Shown piece after piece: positions 1 through 7,068 of a DNA stretch of 8,018 bases. The translations under genes were made by a program, and so were the position numbers. The DNA lies in contig PLUZ01000266.1 of assembly GCA_003162995.1 (NCBI GenBank), positions 2,436-10,453 on the forward strand. The letters are read 5' to 3'. Every line of letters begins with the position of its first letter. Position 1 is the stretch's first letter. The notes under the pieces were generated by a model that saw only the letters and a list, made by a program, of their open reading frames with translations, was not told where the DNA came from and ran no database searches. The stretch comes from Methylocapsa sp. (GTDB taxonomy: Bacteria > Pseudomonadota > Alphaproteobacteria > Rhizobiales > Beijerinckiaceae).

Positions 1-39
1 GGATAAGATCATGCGACAAAACAAAGAGAGTGAGACCAT
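1..39 (-). CDS. Possible 5' end of a further minus-strand gene, cut by the window edge
   Basis: Downstream of glnD on the minus strand an ATG at 39-37 is preceded by a GAGG with a 5-base spacer, a good ribosome binding site. The frame stays open for 13 codons to the edge (MVSLSLFCRMILS) and is hydrophobic, as for a membrane or exported protein. It begins 28 bases after the glnD stop, so it would be the next gene of the same transcript. In many alphaproteobacteria murJ/mviN follows glnD, but these 13 residues do not identify it. It could also be a chance open frame; nothing else is visible in bases 1-67. Confidence 0.3.
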   Translation of the reverse strand, partial: MVSLSLFCRMILS

Positions 40-67
40 GAGCACCTCATCTTGAAGCGGTCATGGT

Positions 68-2890
68 CTAGAGCCCGGGGCCGGTTGCAAGCGAAGCCTC
101 CTTGGGCGGGTCGAAAATTCTTAAGATCGCCCGCCGTATCGCCTCTTGCTTATGCGCGGAGGTAATTTTCTCTCCGGTGAAATCGGTCACATAAAACACG
201 TCCGCCGCCTTTTCGCCAAATGTCACGATATGGGCCGAGGCGATATTCAGGCAGAGCCTGGACAAAATCGCCGTCAATTCATAAAGCAGTCCGGGCCTAT
301 CGAGGCCGGTCACTTCAAGAACGGTCAAGCGGTTGGAAAGCGTATTGTCGATCGAGACTTCCGGAGGGATGCGAAACACAGTGCGGTCCTCGCCGGCCGA
401 GAGCGTCCTTGCCGCAATCACATCCTGCAGCCAGATTTGTCCACTGAGCGCGCGCTCAATCGTGAGCACGATGCTGTCGGCACGGCGCAACTCATCTTCG
501 TCATAGCCAAAAACGCGCGAAACGAAAATTGTGTCGAGCGCCATGCCATCGGCCGTCGTAAAAACCTGCGCATCGACGATATTGGCACCGGTAGCCGCGC
601 AGGCCCCGGCAACGATCGACAAAAGCCTTGCATGATCGGGGGCAATGATCGTGAGTTCGGTGACACCACGGTCGCGATCCGTGCGGATATGGGTTATCGG
701 CGCGGACACCTCGATCTCGGTCCTATTCAGAAGCTTGGCGTGCAGGAGCTTCTCTTCCAGAGAGGCCTTGAGCCAATAGGCTTGCGGAAGACGCGCCGCA
801 TAGGCCTCGAAATCGAGGCCGGACCACTCCGGCAACGCAAGGCGCAATTGCTCGCGGGCTTGCGCAACCCGCTCCTTGCGGTCAATCGCCGAGTGGCCGC
901 CGGAGAGCACAACCTCAGTCTCCCAATAGAGTGTGCGAAGAAGTTCGCCCTTCCAATTGTTCCAGACCCCCGGACCCACGGCGCGGATGTCGCAAACCGT
1001 AATCACAAAAAGCATTTTGAGGCGTTCAAGGGTCTGCACGCGCTTGGCGAAGGCCGCGATGGTTGCGGTGTCGCCGAGATCACGCCGCTGCGCCGTATCC
1101 GACATGATCAAATGAGTCTCGACCAGCCACGCCACGGTTTCGGTCTCGGCTTCCGTAAGGCCGAGACGCGGACAAAGCGAGCGCGCGACTTCAACTCCGG
1201 CACGCGAATGATCTTCCACCCGCCCCTTGGCGATGTCGTGCAGGAAAAGCGCGAGAAACAGCGCCTTCCGATTGGCGATCGACGGCACAATCTCACTCGC
1301 CAGCGGAAGCTCCTTGATAAGCCTTTGCGCTTCGAGTTCGGCGAGATTTCCAACGGCGCGCAAGAGATGCTCGTCGACGGTGTAATGGTGATACATGTTG
1401 AATTGCATAAGCGCGACGATGCGGCCGAATTCCGGGATGAAGCGCCCGAGAACGCCGGCTTCATTCATGAGCCGCAGAACGATTTCCGGCTCGTTGCGGG
1501 AGGTCAGGATGCCGAGAAACAGCCGGTTGGCTTCCGGGTTCGCGCGCAACTTCGCGTCGATCAGCTTGAGGGCCTGGGTGACATGCCGCGTCGCGTCAGG
1601 ATGGATCGCAAGACCATTGCGGTCGGCGACCCAGAACAGCCGGATGAGATTGACCGGATCGCGGGCGAAAACCTCCGGCCCGGCAACCGTGACACGGCCA
1701 TTCTCAACTTCGAAATCGCCCGTTGCGATGACCTCCCGCTTGCGCCGGAAAGGCGCAAACCGGGCGAGCCTCGGGGACGGCTTGGCTTGCCTTTCTTCGA
1801 GCGCTGCGCAGACGATCGCGGTCAGATCGCCGACATCCTTGGCGATCAGAAAATAATGCTTCATGAACCGCTCGACGCTGGCGAGACCGCCCCTCGTCGA
1901 ATAGCCGAGCCGGCTCGCAAGCCGGCGCTGGTGGTCAAAGCTCAGTCTTTCTTCCGCCCTGCCCGTTAAAAAATGCAGATGGCAGCGCACCCTCCAAAGA
2001 AACTCCTCGCAACGGCGGAACAGCCTATATTCGGAACGGGAAAACACGCCGGCGCCGACGAGATCGGCCGCTTCGCGCAGCCGATAGACATATTTGGCGA
2101 TCCAAAACAACGTATTAAGATCCCGGAGGCCGCCTTTTCCGTTTTTGACATTTGGCTCGACGAGATAGCGCGAACGCCCCGCTTGCACGATGCGGCTATC
2201 GCGTTCGGCGAGCTTGGCGGCGACGAATTCGGCCGCGGTTCCTTGCACAATCTCGTGCTCGAACCGCGTCCGCATGTCTTCGAAAAGTGTGCGATCGCCG
2301 AGAATTAAGCGTGCTTCAAGGAGTGCCGTGCGGACGGTTATGTCTTCGTGGGCCTGAAAAAGACACTCCTTGACCGAGCGTGTCGCGTGGCCGACTTTCT
2401 GACCGAGATCCCAAAGCATATAGAGGATTGCCTCGACGATGCGTTCGCCGCGCGGCCGCGCCTCGGGAGACAGCAGAAAGAGCAGATCGATGTCTGAATA
2501 GGGCGCAAGGGTCGACCGGCCATAGCCGCCCACCGCGGCGATCACGAAGCCTTCGCCGGCCGGGCCGTTTCCGGCCGGATGAACGTAAGACGTTACATAA
2601 TCGAAAATCTCGCGGATCAGATCGTCTTCGATATGAGAGAGACGGCCGGCGCAAGCAAGACCGCCGCCATCAGCGAGGAACGCTTTGTGGGCGAGCCCGC
2701 GGGCGTGGCCCAAAGCGTCGCGAAAAAGCGCGACCGTTTCCTTGCGCGCTTCGTGGGCGGGCTTGCCTGGCACATGCACCGCCGCGATCTTGGCGCGCAG
2801 ACCCGCGCGATGGAAAGAGGCTCCATGCGGCAAATTGATCCGATGGCGCCGGGGTTGGAGCGGCGAGGCTGTCTCGAGCACGGCGTTCAT
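68..2890 (-). CDS. glnD: Bifunctional [protein-PII] uridylyltransferase / uridylyl-removing enzyme
   Basis: GlnD is the cytoplasmic nitrogen sensor. It uridylylates PII proteins (GlnB/GlnK) when glutamine is low and removes UMP when glutamine is high, which sets glutamine synthetase adenylylation and NtrBC activity. In the 940-residue protein all domains are visible in order. The nucleotidyltransferase motif is GGYGRS followed by SDIDLLF, with metal-binding D133 and D135. The PII-UTase signature [12 protein letters not shown] lies near 249-258. The HD hydrolase domain has YHHYTVDEH near 500-508, the HD pair at 551-552, and [15 protein letters not shown] near 590. Two C-terminal ACT domains lie at about 743-820 and 854-930 and sense glutamine. 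The length is normal for alphaproteobacteria. The ATG at 2890 was chosen because it overlaps the gshB stop as ATGA. An in-frame TTG at 2917 would add nine residues and cannot be excluded. No active-site residue appears to be missing. Confidence 0.97.
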   Translation of the reverse strand: MNAVLETASPLQPRRHRINLPHGASFHRAGLRAKIAAVHVPGKPAHEARKETVALFRDALGHARGLAHKAFLADGGGLACAGRLSHIEDDLIREIFDYVTSYVHPAGNGPAGEGFVIAAVGGYGRSTLAPYSDIDLLFLLSPEARPRGERIVEAILYMLWDLGQKVGHATRSVKECLFQAHEDITVRTALLEARLILGDRTLFEDMRTRFEHEIVQGTAAEFVAAKLAERDSRIVQAGRSRYLVEPNVKNGKGGLRDLNTLFWIAKYVYRLREAADLVGAGVFSRSEYRLFRRCEEFLWRVRCHLHFLTGRAEERLSFDHQRRLASRLGYSTRGGLASVERFMKHYFLIAKDVGDLTAIVCAALEERQAKPSPRLARFAPFRRKREVIATGDFEVENGRVTVAGPEVFARDPVNLIRLFWVADRNGLAIHPDATRHVTQALKLIDAKLRANPEANRLFLGILTSRNEPEIVLRLMNEAGVLGRFIPEFGRIVALMQFNMYHHYTVDEHLLRAVGNLAELEAQRLIKELPLASEIVPSIANRKALFLALFLHDIAKGRVEDHSRAGVEVARSLCPRLGLTEAETETVAWLVETHLIMSDTAQRRDLGDTATIAAFAKRVQTLERLKMLFVITVCDIRAVGPGVWNNWKGELLRTLYWETEVVLSGGHSAIDRKERVAQAREQLRLALPEWSGLDFEAYAARLPQAYWLKASLEEKLLHAKLLNRTEIEVSAPITHIRTDRDRGVTELTIIAPDHARLLSIVAGACAATGANIVDAQVFTTADGMALDTIFVSRVFGYDEDELRRADSIVLTIERALSGQIWLQDVIAARTLSAGEDRTVFRIPPEVSIDNTLSNRLTVLEVTGLDRPGLLYELTAILSRLCLNIASAHIVTFGEKAADVFYVTDFTGEKITSAHKQEAIRRAILRIFDPPKEASLATGPGL

Positions 2891-3936
2891 GAAGTCCGAT
2901 GGGGTAGCGATGGGCAAATGCCCCGCTGCTTCTCCGAGGCCTTAGAGCCCTTATATAATTTGGGTTCCGTTTCGGTGAATGACAAGGCCGAGCCTGTCTT
3001 CAATTGTGCTTCGATCGCATCCCAGATCGCGACCGCGAGGTCGGGACCGCCGAGATTTTTGATTGCCCTGATCCCGGTCGGCGAGGTTACGTTGATTTCG
3101 GTCAAATATCCGTCGATGACGTCGATTCCGGCGAAAAGCAGGCCGCGCCGCTTGAGTTCGGGGCCAATCACGGCACAAATTTCCTGTTCGCGCGCAGTAA
3201 ACTCCGCCGCCGCAGCGGCGCCGCCGCGCGCCAGATTCGAGCGGATGTCGTTGTCAGCCGGAACCCGGTTAACCGCGCCCGCCGCCACGCCATCGACGAG
3301 GATGATGCGCTTGTCGCCTTTCGCCACTTGCGGCAGAAAGCGCTGTACCACCCATGGTTCGCGAAAGCTCGCCGCGAAAAGATCGTAAAGCGAGCCAAAA
3401 TTTGGATCCCGGCGGGTGATTTTGAACACCGCCGCGCCGCCATGCCCATGCAAAGGCTTCATGACCGCCTCGCCATGCGCGTCGAGAAAGGCCTCGATGG
3501 CTCCCTTGTCGCGCGTGATCAGCGTCGGCGGCATAAGCTGCGGAAAATTCATCACAAAAAGCTTCTCCGGCGCGTTGCGCACGCTCGCCGGATCATTGAC
3601 GATCAGCACGTTTGGCTGCAAATGTTCAAGCAAATGCGTCGAAGTGATATAGGCGATATCGAAAGGCGGGTCTTGACGCAAAAGGATGACGTCGAGCCCG
3701 GCCAGGTCCATCGTTTGGGTGCCGCCCAGGGTGAAATGCTCGCCTTTGACGTCGCGCACCTCAAGCGGCGCCGCCGCAGCCACGACCCGGCCCTCCGATA
3801 GCGAAAGCTTGTCAGGCGTGTAGTAAAGAAGCTTATGTCCGCGCGCGCGCGCTTCGAGCAGCAGTGCGAAGGTCGAATCGCCCGCGATATTGATCTTGTC
3901 GATCGGGTCCATCTGGACGGCGACATTCAAGGCCAT
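2887..3936 (-). CDS. gshB: Glutathione synthetase (prokaryotic type, ATP-grasp)
   Basis: GshB makes glutathione by joining gamma-glutamylcysteine and glycine with ATP in the cytosol. The 349-residue protein starts with the N-terminal family signature (MDPIDKIN, 9-16) and has RQDPPFD at 87-93 and NDP at 114-116. It has the ATP-grasp phosphate-binding loop KPLHGHGG at 160-167, the substrate/ATP segment [16 protein letters not shown] near 225-239, and the metal-binding EINVTSPTG at 280-288. The ATG at 3936 has a strong Shine-Dalgarno (GGGAGA, spacer about 7); a TTG six codons upstream lies before this site and is rejected. The C-terminus has about 30 residues beyond the usual end of the fold (from about 320), rich in K, S and E and probably disordered. 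Its TGA overlaps the glnD ATG by four bases. gshA is not in the window. Confidence 0.96.
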   Translation of the reverse strand: MALNVAVQMDPIDKINIAGDSTFALLLEARARGHKLLYYTPDKLSLSEGRVVAAAAPLEVRDVKGEHFTLGGTQTMDLAGLDVILLRQDPPFDIAYITSTHLLEHLQPNVLIVNDPASVRNAPEKLFVMNFPQLMPPTLITRDKGAIEAFLDAHGEAVMKPLHGHGGAAVFKITRRDPNFGSLYDLFAASFREPWVVQRFLPQVAKGDKRIILVDGVAAGAVNRVPADNDIRSNLARGGAAAAAEFTAREQEICAVIGPELKRRGLLFAGIDVIDGYLTEINVTSPTGIRAIKNLGGPDLAVAIWDAIEAQLKTGSALSFTETEPKLYKGSKASEKQRGICPSLPHRTS

Positions 3937-4038
3937 CGAAATTCTCCCGGGCAAAACGTCATGCTGGTGCAGGGCGCATGGACAGGGGAATTCGTCAAGG
4001 GCGCCGGTGCATCGATTTTGACCAAATTCAAGTCAGTG

Positions 4039-4058
4039 CCATCGTTTTGCAACGATGG
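4039..4058 (-). other. 8-bp perfect hairpin with GCAA tetraloop in the DUF3422-gshB spacer
   Basis: In the 216-base gap between the DUF3422 stop and the gshB start there is a perfect inverted repeat, CCATCGTT and AACGATGG, around four bases. In the minus-strand RNA the loop is GCAA, a GNRA-type tetraloop. No U-tract follows, so it is not a standard intrinsic terminator. It lies about 100 bases upstream of the gshB start and could be a leader structure, an mRNA-stability element or an operator. No convincing promoter was found in the gap. Confidence 0.5.
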
Positions 4059-4065
4059 GGGCTCG

Positions 4066-4081
4066 AACCATGCAACCATGC
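4066..4081. repeat. Tandem 8-bp direct repeat
   Basis: Two immediately adjacent exact copies of AACCATGC (plus strand) lie at 4066-4073 and 4074-4081, next to the 8-bp hairpin at 4039-4058. Such a short repeat could be chance, replication slippage, or a binding site for a regulator of gshB. Only the repeat itself is seen. Confidence 0.4.
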
Positions 4082-4152
4082 GGCAAATCCCCAGCATTCC
4101 CCTTAAATTGTTTCTGTTTCTCGATTCCTTGCTCAATTCCTCCGGGCAAGCA

Positions 4153-5475
4153 TCAAGGCTCTGCCGTATGATCGCCGCGGCGCCGGAATAGCCAAAGAAT
4201 CGGCAGGAGGACGAAAGGAACCGACACCGCCGTCGCGACGACGGGATCGAACAGGTCAAGTATTCTGTGCACCCCTTCGAATATGAGATGCAGGATGGCC
4301 AGAAGATAATAAGTAATAGCGCCGATGGAGACGATCTTGACGGCTTGCTGCAATTTCAACTGCAGACGGAAACGATCGTTCATCTTGCTCAAAAGATCCT
4401 TGTTTTGGCTTTCGAGCTCGATCTCGACGCGTGTGCGCAAGAGTTGTGCAGCGCGGGCAAGCTTGCGGGAAAGATTTTCCTGACGTTCCTCGGTCGCGGC
4501 GCAGGTCCGGATCGCCGGAGTAAGCCTGCGAGTTAGAAAGCCTTTCAAGGTCGGCACCTCCGGCAAGGCAATTTCGCCAAGCGCGTCGAGGCGCAGACTA
4601 ACGAGTTCATGATAGGCGCGGGTCGCCCCGAATCTAAAGAGGCTTTGTGCCGCGCCGGCCTCGAGTTCGGCGGCAAGCGCGGTCAGATGGGCGAGCAATT
4701 CGCGGCTCGCGTCCAACCCTTCCCCCTCCCGCATCCGCTCCACGAGGAGGGGCAATTCGGTCTCGATGCGGCGGATGACCGGGCCAGCGGCTTCCGCTTC
4801 CGGCAGCCCCAGCAGGGCGAGCGTGCGGTAGGTTTCGACTTCGAGCAACCGGTGGACCAAGGCCCCGGCCTCGCTTGGCATCAACCGGCGGTCGAGCACG
4901 AGGAGCCGCACGAAACCGAAAGCATCCGGATGGAAATCGGTGGCGACGATGGCGGCGCCGTCCATGACCTCGGAGGCGGCAAGCTGGCTCGGCTCGAACA
5001 GTGAGCGCCATTCGTCATGGCCCGGCCCTTCCGGCAAAAGATGCAAATCAGCGGCGACAAGCAAGGGCCCCGGCTGCGGAAGCAGACGCATGAAGCTCGA
5101 AAGTTCGCCAGCTCCGGGCCGGAACGCCAATTGTGCCGCATCGCCCGAACCCGCCTTGGCCGCATCCTGAGGAAACTCCCAGGAATAGGTCATGAACTCG
5201 CCGTGATGCTCCCAGCGCAAGATAGCGGGAAGTAATTCGATCCGGTGCTGCTTCGCTTCAGGCGCCGGAGCGGGGTAGGCGCGATCCAGGCAAAAGGCTT
5301 CGAGCGCCTCCCGCGCCTTGGCGGCGGCGGGCGGATCGGTCGTGAAGGCGAAATGCAGGATGCGTTTGGCACCCACCATCGGCACGAAAGGCCGCGCGTG
5401 GACTTCGGCCAGAACACGGCCGCGCAAAGCATGCGGCGTGAACGCCGGAGTTTTCAAGGTTTGCTCGTCGGTCAC
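4153..5475 (-). CDS. DUF3422 family protein, C-terminal membrane anchor, function unknown
   Basis: This 440-residue protein resembles the DUF3422 family, widespread in proteobacteria and without an assigned function. Typical features are the N-terminal HARPF segment (26-30), the WEHHGEF motif followed by MTYSWEF (88-101), a mostly helical middle, and a charged coiled-coil-like stretch before the C-terminus. Two hydrophobic helices follow at about 379-400 and 412-430, ending in a basic RRRGDH tail. This suggests a large cytoplasmic domain tethered to the inner membrane by a C-terminal hairpin. The GTG at 5475 was chosen because AGAGGG sits five bases before it and it begins 22 bases after the tusA stop. 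An ATG at 5538 in the same frame would overlap tusA by 41 bases. Close spacing suggests co-transcription with tusA, but no function follows from that alone. Confidence 0.85.
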   Translation of the reverse strand: MTDEQTLKTPAFTPHALRGRVLAEVHARPFVPMVGAKRILHFAFTTDPPAAAKAREALEAFCLDRAYPAPAPEAKQHRIELLPAILRWEHHGEFMTYSWEFPQDAAKAGSGDAAQLAFRPGAGELSSFMRLLPQPGPLLVAADLHLLPEGPGHDEWRSLFEPSQLAASEVMDGAAIVATDFHPDAFGFVRLLVLDRRLMPSEAGALVHRLLEVETYRTLALLGLPEAEAAGPVIRRIETELPLLVERMREGEGLDASRELLAHLTALAAELEAGAAQSLFRFGATRAYHELVSLRLDALGEIALPEVPTLKGFLTRRLTPAIRTCAATEERQENLSRKLARAAQLLRTRVEIELESQNKDLLSKMNDRFRLQLKLQQAVKIVSIGAITYYLLAILHLIFEGVHRILDLFDPVVATAVSVPFVLLPILWLFRRRGDHTAEP

Positions 5476-5497
5476 GCGGCCCTCTTCCGATATTCCC

Positions 5498-5740
5498 TCA
5501 TCCCTTGCCACGCTTGATATGGAATATAAAGAGGCCATTCATCGCCTCCTGGCGTTCCAGCGTGTCTCCGGTCTCGTGCAGGAGATGCGGAATGTCGACG
5601 ACGGCGAGCGGATCGGTGCATTCCACGATCAGACGATCGCCGCTGGCGAGCCTTGCCAGCATCTTGCGGGTCCGCAAAACCGGCAAGGGACAGTTCAGGC
5701 CACGCAAATCGAGCCAGACGGAGGAATATCCGGAAATCAT
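5498..5740 (-). CDS. tusA: TusA/SirA-like sulfur carrier protein
   Basis: TusA-family proteins take persulfide sulfur from cysteine desulfurases and pass it to tRNA thiolation or to molybdenum cofactor and other sulfur pathways. The small protein carries the family signature LDLRGLNCPLPVLRTRKML with the sulfur-accepting Cys in the CPxP motif (Cys17 from this start). It continues with VECTDPLAVVDIPHLLHETGD, typical of the second half of the fold. From the ATG at 5740 it has 80 residues, close to the about 81 of E. coli TusA (Cys19), so this start is preferred although its Shine-Dalgarno is poor. An in-frame ATG at 5791 would give 97 residues and leave only 34 bases to the divergent mobB start. 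It is the first visible gene of the minus-strand run. The exact sulfur acceptor cannot be told from sequence; some paralogues have other roles. Confidence 0.9.
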   Translation of the reverse strand: MISGYSSVWLDLRGLNCPLPVLRTRKMLARLASGDRLIVECTDPLAVVDIPHLLHETGDTLERQEAMNGLFIFHIKRGKG

Positions 5741-5781
5741 CTTTGGCGGCGCTTTCAACCTTGCATAAAGGAGGGTAGGGG

Positions 5782-5835
5782 ATGCGGACATCAGATTCCA
5801 GCCTATCTTTGCGGAGTTTAGAACCATGCGGGTGA
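5782..5835 (+). CDS. Possible 17-codon upstream ORF overlapping the mobB start
   Basis: A near-perfect Shine-Dalgarno (AAAGGAGG, 5767-5774) is followed after seven bases by ATG at 5782. The frame runs MRTSDSSLSLRSLEPCG and stops with TGA at 5833-5835, ten bases past the first base of the mobB ATG. This layout could couple its translation to mobB. The peptide resembles no known leader. If tusA actually starts at 5791, the same bases are tusA codons and the match may be chance. Confidence 0.25.
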   Translation: MRTSDSSLSLRSLEPCG

Positions 5836-6356
5836 TCGGCCTTGCCGGTTGGAGCGGCGCGGGCAAGACAAGTTTGATCGTCAAGCTCATCCCTTATTTG
5901 AACGAACGCGGCTTTTCCGTCTCGACGCTGAAACATGCGCATCATGCCTTCGACGTCGATCAGCCGGGCAAGGATTCCTACCTTCACCGCGAGGCAGGCG
6001 CGCGCGAAGTTCTCGTCGCCTCGGCCCGGCGTTTTGCCTTGATCCATGAATTGCGCGGCGCCGATGAGCCCCCTCTCATCGATCTTTTGCGGCGCATGAG
6101 CCCGGTCGATCTCATTCTCATCGAAGGCTACAAACGCGATTTCCACGCAAAAATCGAAGTCCATCGCGTAGCGAACGAGAAGCCCTGGCTCTACCTGGAG
6201 GATCCAACCATCGCGGCGGTGGCCACCGACGCTGCACACGGATTTCCCGCCCATTTGCCGCATGCGCATCTTGATGACATAGAGGCAATCGCCGGCTTGA
6301 TGCTGGCGCTTGCCCGTCCCATCGAGGAAACCCTTGCGCGCATAGGCAAGGCGTGA
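5826..6356 (+). CDS. mobB: Molybdopterin-guanine dinucleotide biosynthesis protein MobB
   Basis: MobB is a GTP-binding accessory protein thought to assist MobA in attaching GMP to molybdopterin for bis-MGD enzymes such as nitrate reductase and formate dehydrogenase. The 176-residue protein has a P-loop at 8-16 (GWSGAGKTS), the family segment STLKHAHHAFDVDQPGKDS (33-51) followed by YLHREAGA, and the Walker-B-like DLILIEGYK (95-103). The length is that of the stand-alone family. The ATG at 5826 is the only reasonable start: the upstream frame has no start codon before a stop at 5766-5768, and GGAG lies nine bases before it. It is divergent from tusA and 34 bases upstream of crcB. No mobA, moeA or molybdoenzyme gene is visible here. 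Confidence 0.95.
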   Translation: MRVIGLAGWSGAGKTSLIVKLIPYLNERGFSVSTLKHAHHAFDVDQPGKDSYLHREAGAREVLVASARRFALIHELRGADEPPLIDLLRRMSPVDLILIEGYKRDFHAKIEVHRVANEKPWLYLEDPTIAAVATDAAHGFPAHLPHAHLDDIEAIAGLMLALARPIEETLARIGKA

Positions 6357-6390
6357 CGCCTGCGGGCAGCATGACAAGGAAACGCCGCGG

Positions 6391-6786
6391 ATGCTCTATT
6401 TTTGGATCATGCTGGGGAGCGCTCTTGGCGGCGCCGCACGCTACTGGTTTTCGGGGGTCGTCTCGAACAGCATCGGGGAAACTTTTCCCTGGGGCACGAT
6501 GCTCGTCAATATTTCCGGCTCCTTCGTCATCGGCTTTTTCTCCACACTGACCGGCCCCGACGGCCGCCTCTTGGTCAGCACCACGGCGCGGCAATTCGTG
6601 ATGATTGGCCTCTGCGGCGGCTACACGACCTTTTCCTCCTTCAGCCTGCAAACGCTCAATCTCGCGCGAGACGGCGAATGGCTGCGGGCCGGTGCCAATG
6701 CCGGCCTATCGCTGGTCCTCTGTTTCCTTGCGGTGTGGCTTGGCCATATCCTCGCCGCGCTTCTGAACCAAATGAGGGGCATTTGA
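6391..6786 (+). CDS. crcB: Fluoride channel / exporter CrcB (Fluc)
   Basis: CrcB/Fluc is a small inner-membrane protein that forms dual-topology dimers and lets cytoplasmic fluoride out. The 131-residue protein has four hydrophobic helices and the family motifs GGAARYW (13-19), PWGTMLVNISGSF (33-45, with the pore Asn at 40), and GLCGGYTTFSSFSLQ (73-87). The last holds the central Na+-site segment and the two Phe (81, 84) that line the fluoride path. AAGGA ten bases before the ATG serves as ribosome binding site. It follows mobB by 34 bases, so it may be co-transcribed with it. That gap is too short for an aptamer, and no fluoride riboswitch is seen ahead of this gene; the one found lies downstream, before the antiporter. 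Confidence 0.96.
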   Translation: MLYFWIMLGSALGGAARYWFSGVVSNSIGETFPWGTMLVNISGSFVIGFFSTLTGPDGRLLVSTTARQFVMIGLCGGYTTFSSFSLQTLNLARDGEWLRAGANAGLSLVLCFLAVWLGHILAALLNQMRGI

Positions 6787-6828
6787 CGCACCGGCAGGTC
6801 CAGCTTATTTGCGTTGGCGCGTCTGGCC

Positions 6829-6856
6829 TTGCCATCGCTCCATTCTTGTTTACTAT
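6829..6856 (+). promoter_or_regulatory. Putative sigma70-type promoter for the riboswitch leader
   Basis: TTGCCA (6829-6834) and TACTAT (6851-6856) resemble -35 and -10 boxes with a 16-base spacer. The pair lies downstream of the crcB stop and predicts transcription starting near 6863, a few bases before the fluoride aptamer. The placement relative to the aptamer adds weight; the boxes alone would be modest evidence. Confidence 0.55.
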
Positions 6857-6865
6857 TGTGCCGCC

Positions 6866-6916
6866 ATATGGGGATGGGGTCCCCCGAAATCGCCGAATTG
6901 GCTGATGACTCCTGCC
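6866..6916 (+). ncRNA. Fluoride riboswitch (crcB motif) aptamer
   Basis: The stretch matches the conserved fluoride aptamer layout. A GGGG/CCCC stem (6870-6873 with 6881-6884) encloses the loop AUGGGGU (6874-6880), followed by a GAAAU joining segment. A second stem is GCC/GGC (6892-6894 with 6900-6902) closed by GAAUU. The highly conserved 3' segment CUGAUGACUCCU (6902-6913) follows directly. The loop bases GGGGU (6876-6880) can pair with ACUCC (6908-6912) to form the family's pseudoknot, with one G-U pair. The same architecture is known from the Thermotoga petrophila and Pseudomonas syringae fluoride riboswitches. It lies 282-bp-gap-central, downstream of crcB and about 150 bases before a cation/proton antiporter gene, a gene class known to be linked to this riboswitch. 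Confidence 0.9.
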
Positions 6917-6938
6917 GCCAACGAGAGGCAGGAATTTT
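6910..6938 (+). terminator. Intrinsic-terminator-like hairpin, expression platform of the fluoride riboswitch
   Basis: TCCTGCC (6910-6916) pairs perfectly with GGCAGGA (6927-6933) around a 10-base loop and is followed by ATTTT (6934-6938). The left arm overlaps the aptamer's pseudoknot strand ACTCC (6908-6912), so aptamer and terminator are mutually exclusive: fluoride binding should allow read-through into the antiporter gene. The U-tract is short, so termination may be partial. GGCAG (6927-6931) can alternatively pair with CTGCC (6948-6952), a possible antiterminator. Confidence 0.7.
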
Positions 6939-7068
6939 GCTGCGTGTCTGCCAGCAATCGCGGTTTTACGGCCGTTTTGCGCATGCCATTGCCATGCGGT
7001 CACGGCCGGCCTTGCGCGAGTCCCGCCCGCCGCCCCCTCTCAGCCTCCCTCAAGCGATAGGATGACTC

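Noticed and set aside
146..1969. 607-codon open frame on the plus strand opposite glnD
   Set aside because: It is fully antisense to a complete GlnD with all motifs. Its translation is low-complexity, rich in Arg, Gly and Asp, with no recognisable domain, typical of a shadow frame in high-GC DNA.
2890..2917. TTG at 2917 as the glnD start
   Set aside because: It would overlap gshB by 31 bases. The ATG at 2890 gives the common ATGA overlap; kept only as an alternative.
3004..3801. 265-codon plus-strand frame opposite gshB
   Set aside because: It is antisense to the conserved core of glutathione synthetase; composition is that of a shadow frame.
3840..3852. Alternating CG run in gshB, possible Z-DNA former
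   Set aside because: It lies within codons for an Arg/Ala-rich GshB segment (EARARGH) and is expected from high GC content.
4058..4068. tRNA T-arm-like GGTTCGAGCCC on the minus strand
   Set aside because: The five-pair T-stem does not form without a bulge, and no acceptor, D or anticodon arm can be drawn upstream. No integration-site evidence is present.
5472..6377. 301-codon minus-strand frame opposite mobB and overlapping tusA
   Set aside because: It is the reverse of the P-loop protein MobB and out of frame with TusA; no family motif is present.
6357..6390. Fluoride riboswitch ahead of crcB
   Set aside because: The mobB-crcB gap is only 34 bases and lacks the conserved GAUG...CUGAUG elements; none was seen in the end of mobB either.
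6809..7065. Two overlapping 83-codon plus-strand frames in the crcB-antiporter gap
   Set aside because: They run through the promoter, riboswitch and terminator, lack a ribosome binding site and encode Arg/Pro/Cys-rich sequence with no family resemblance.
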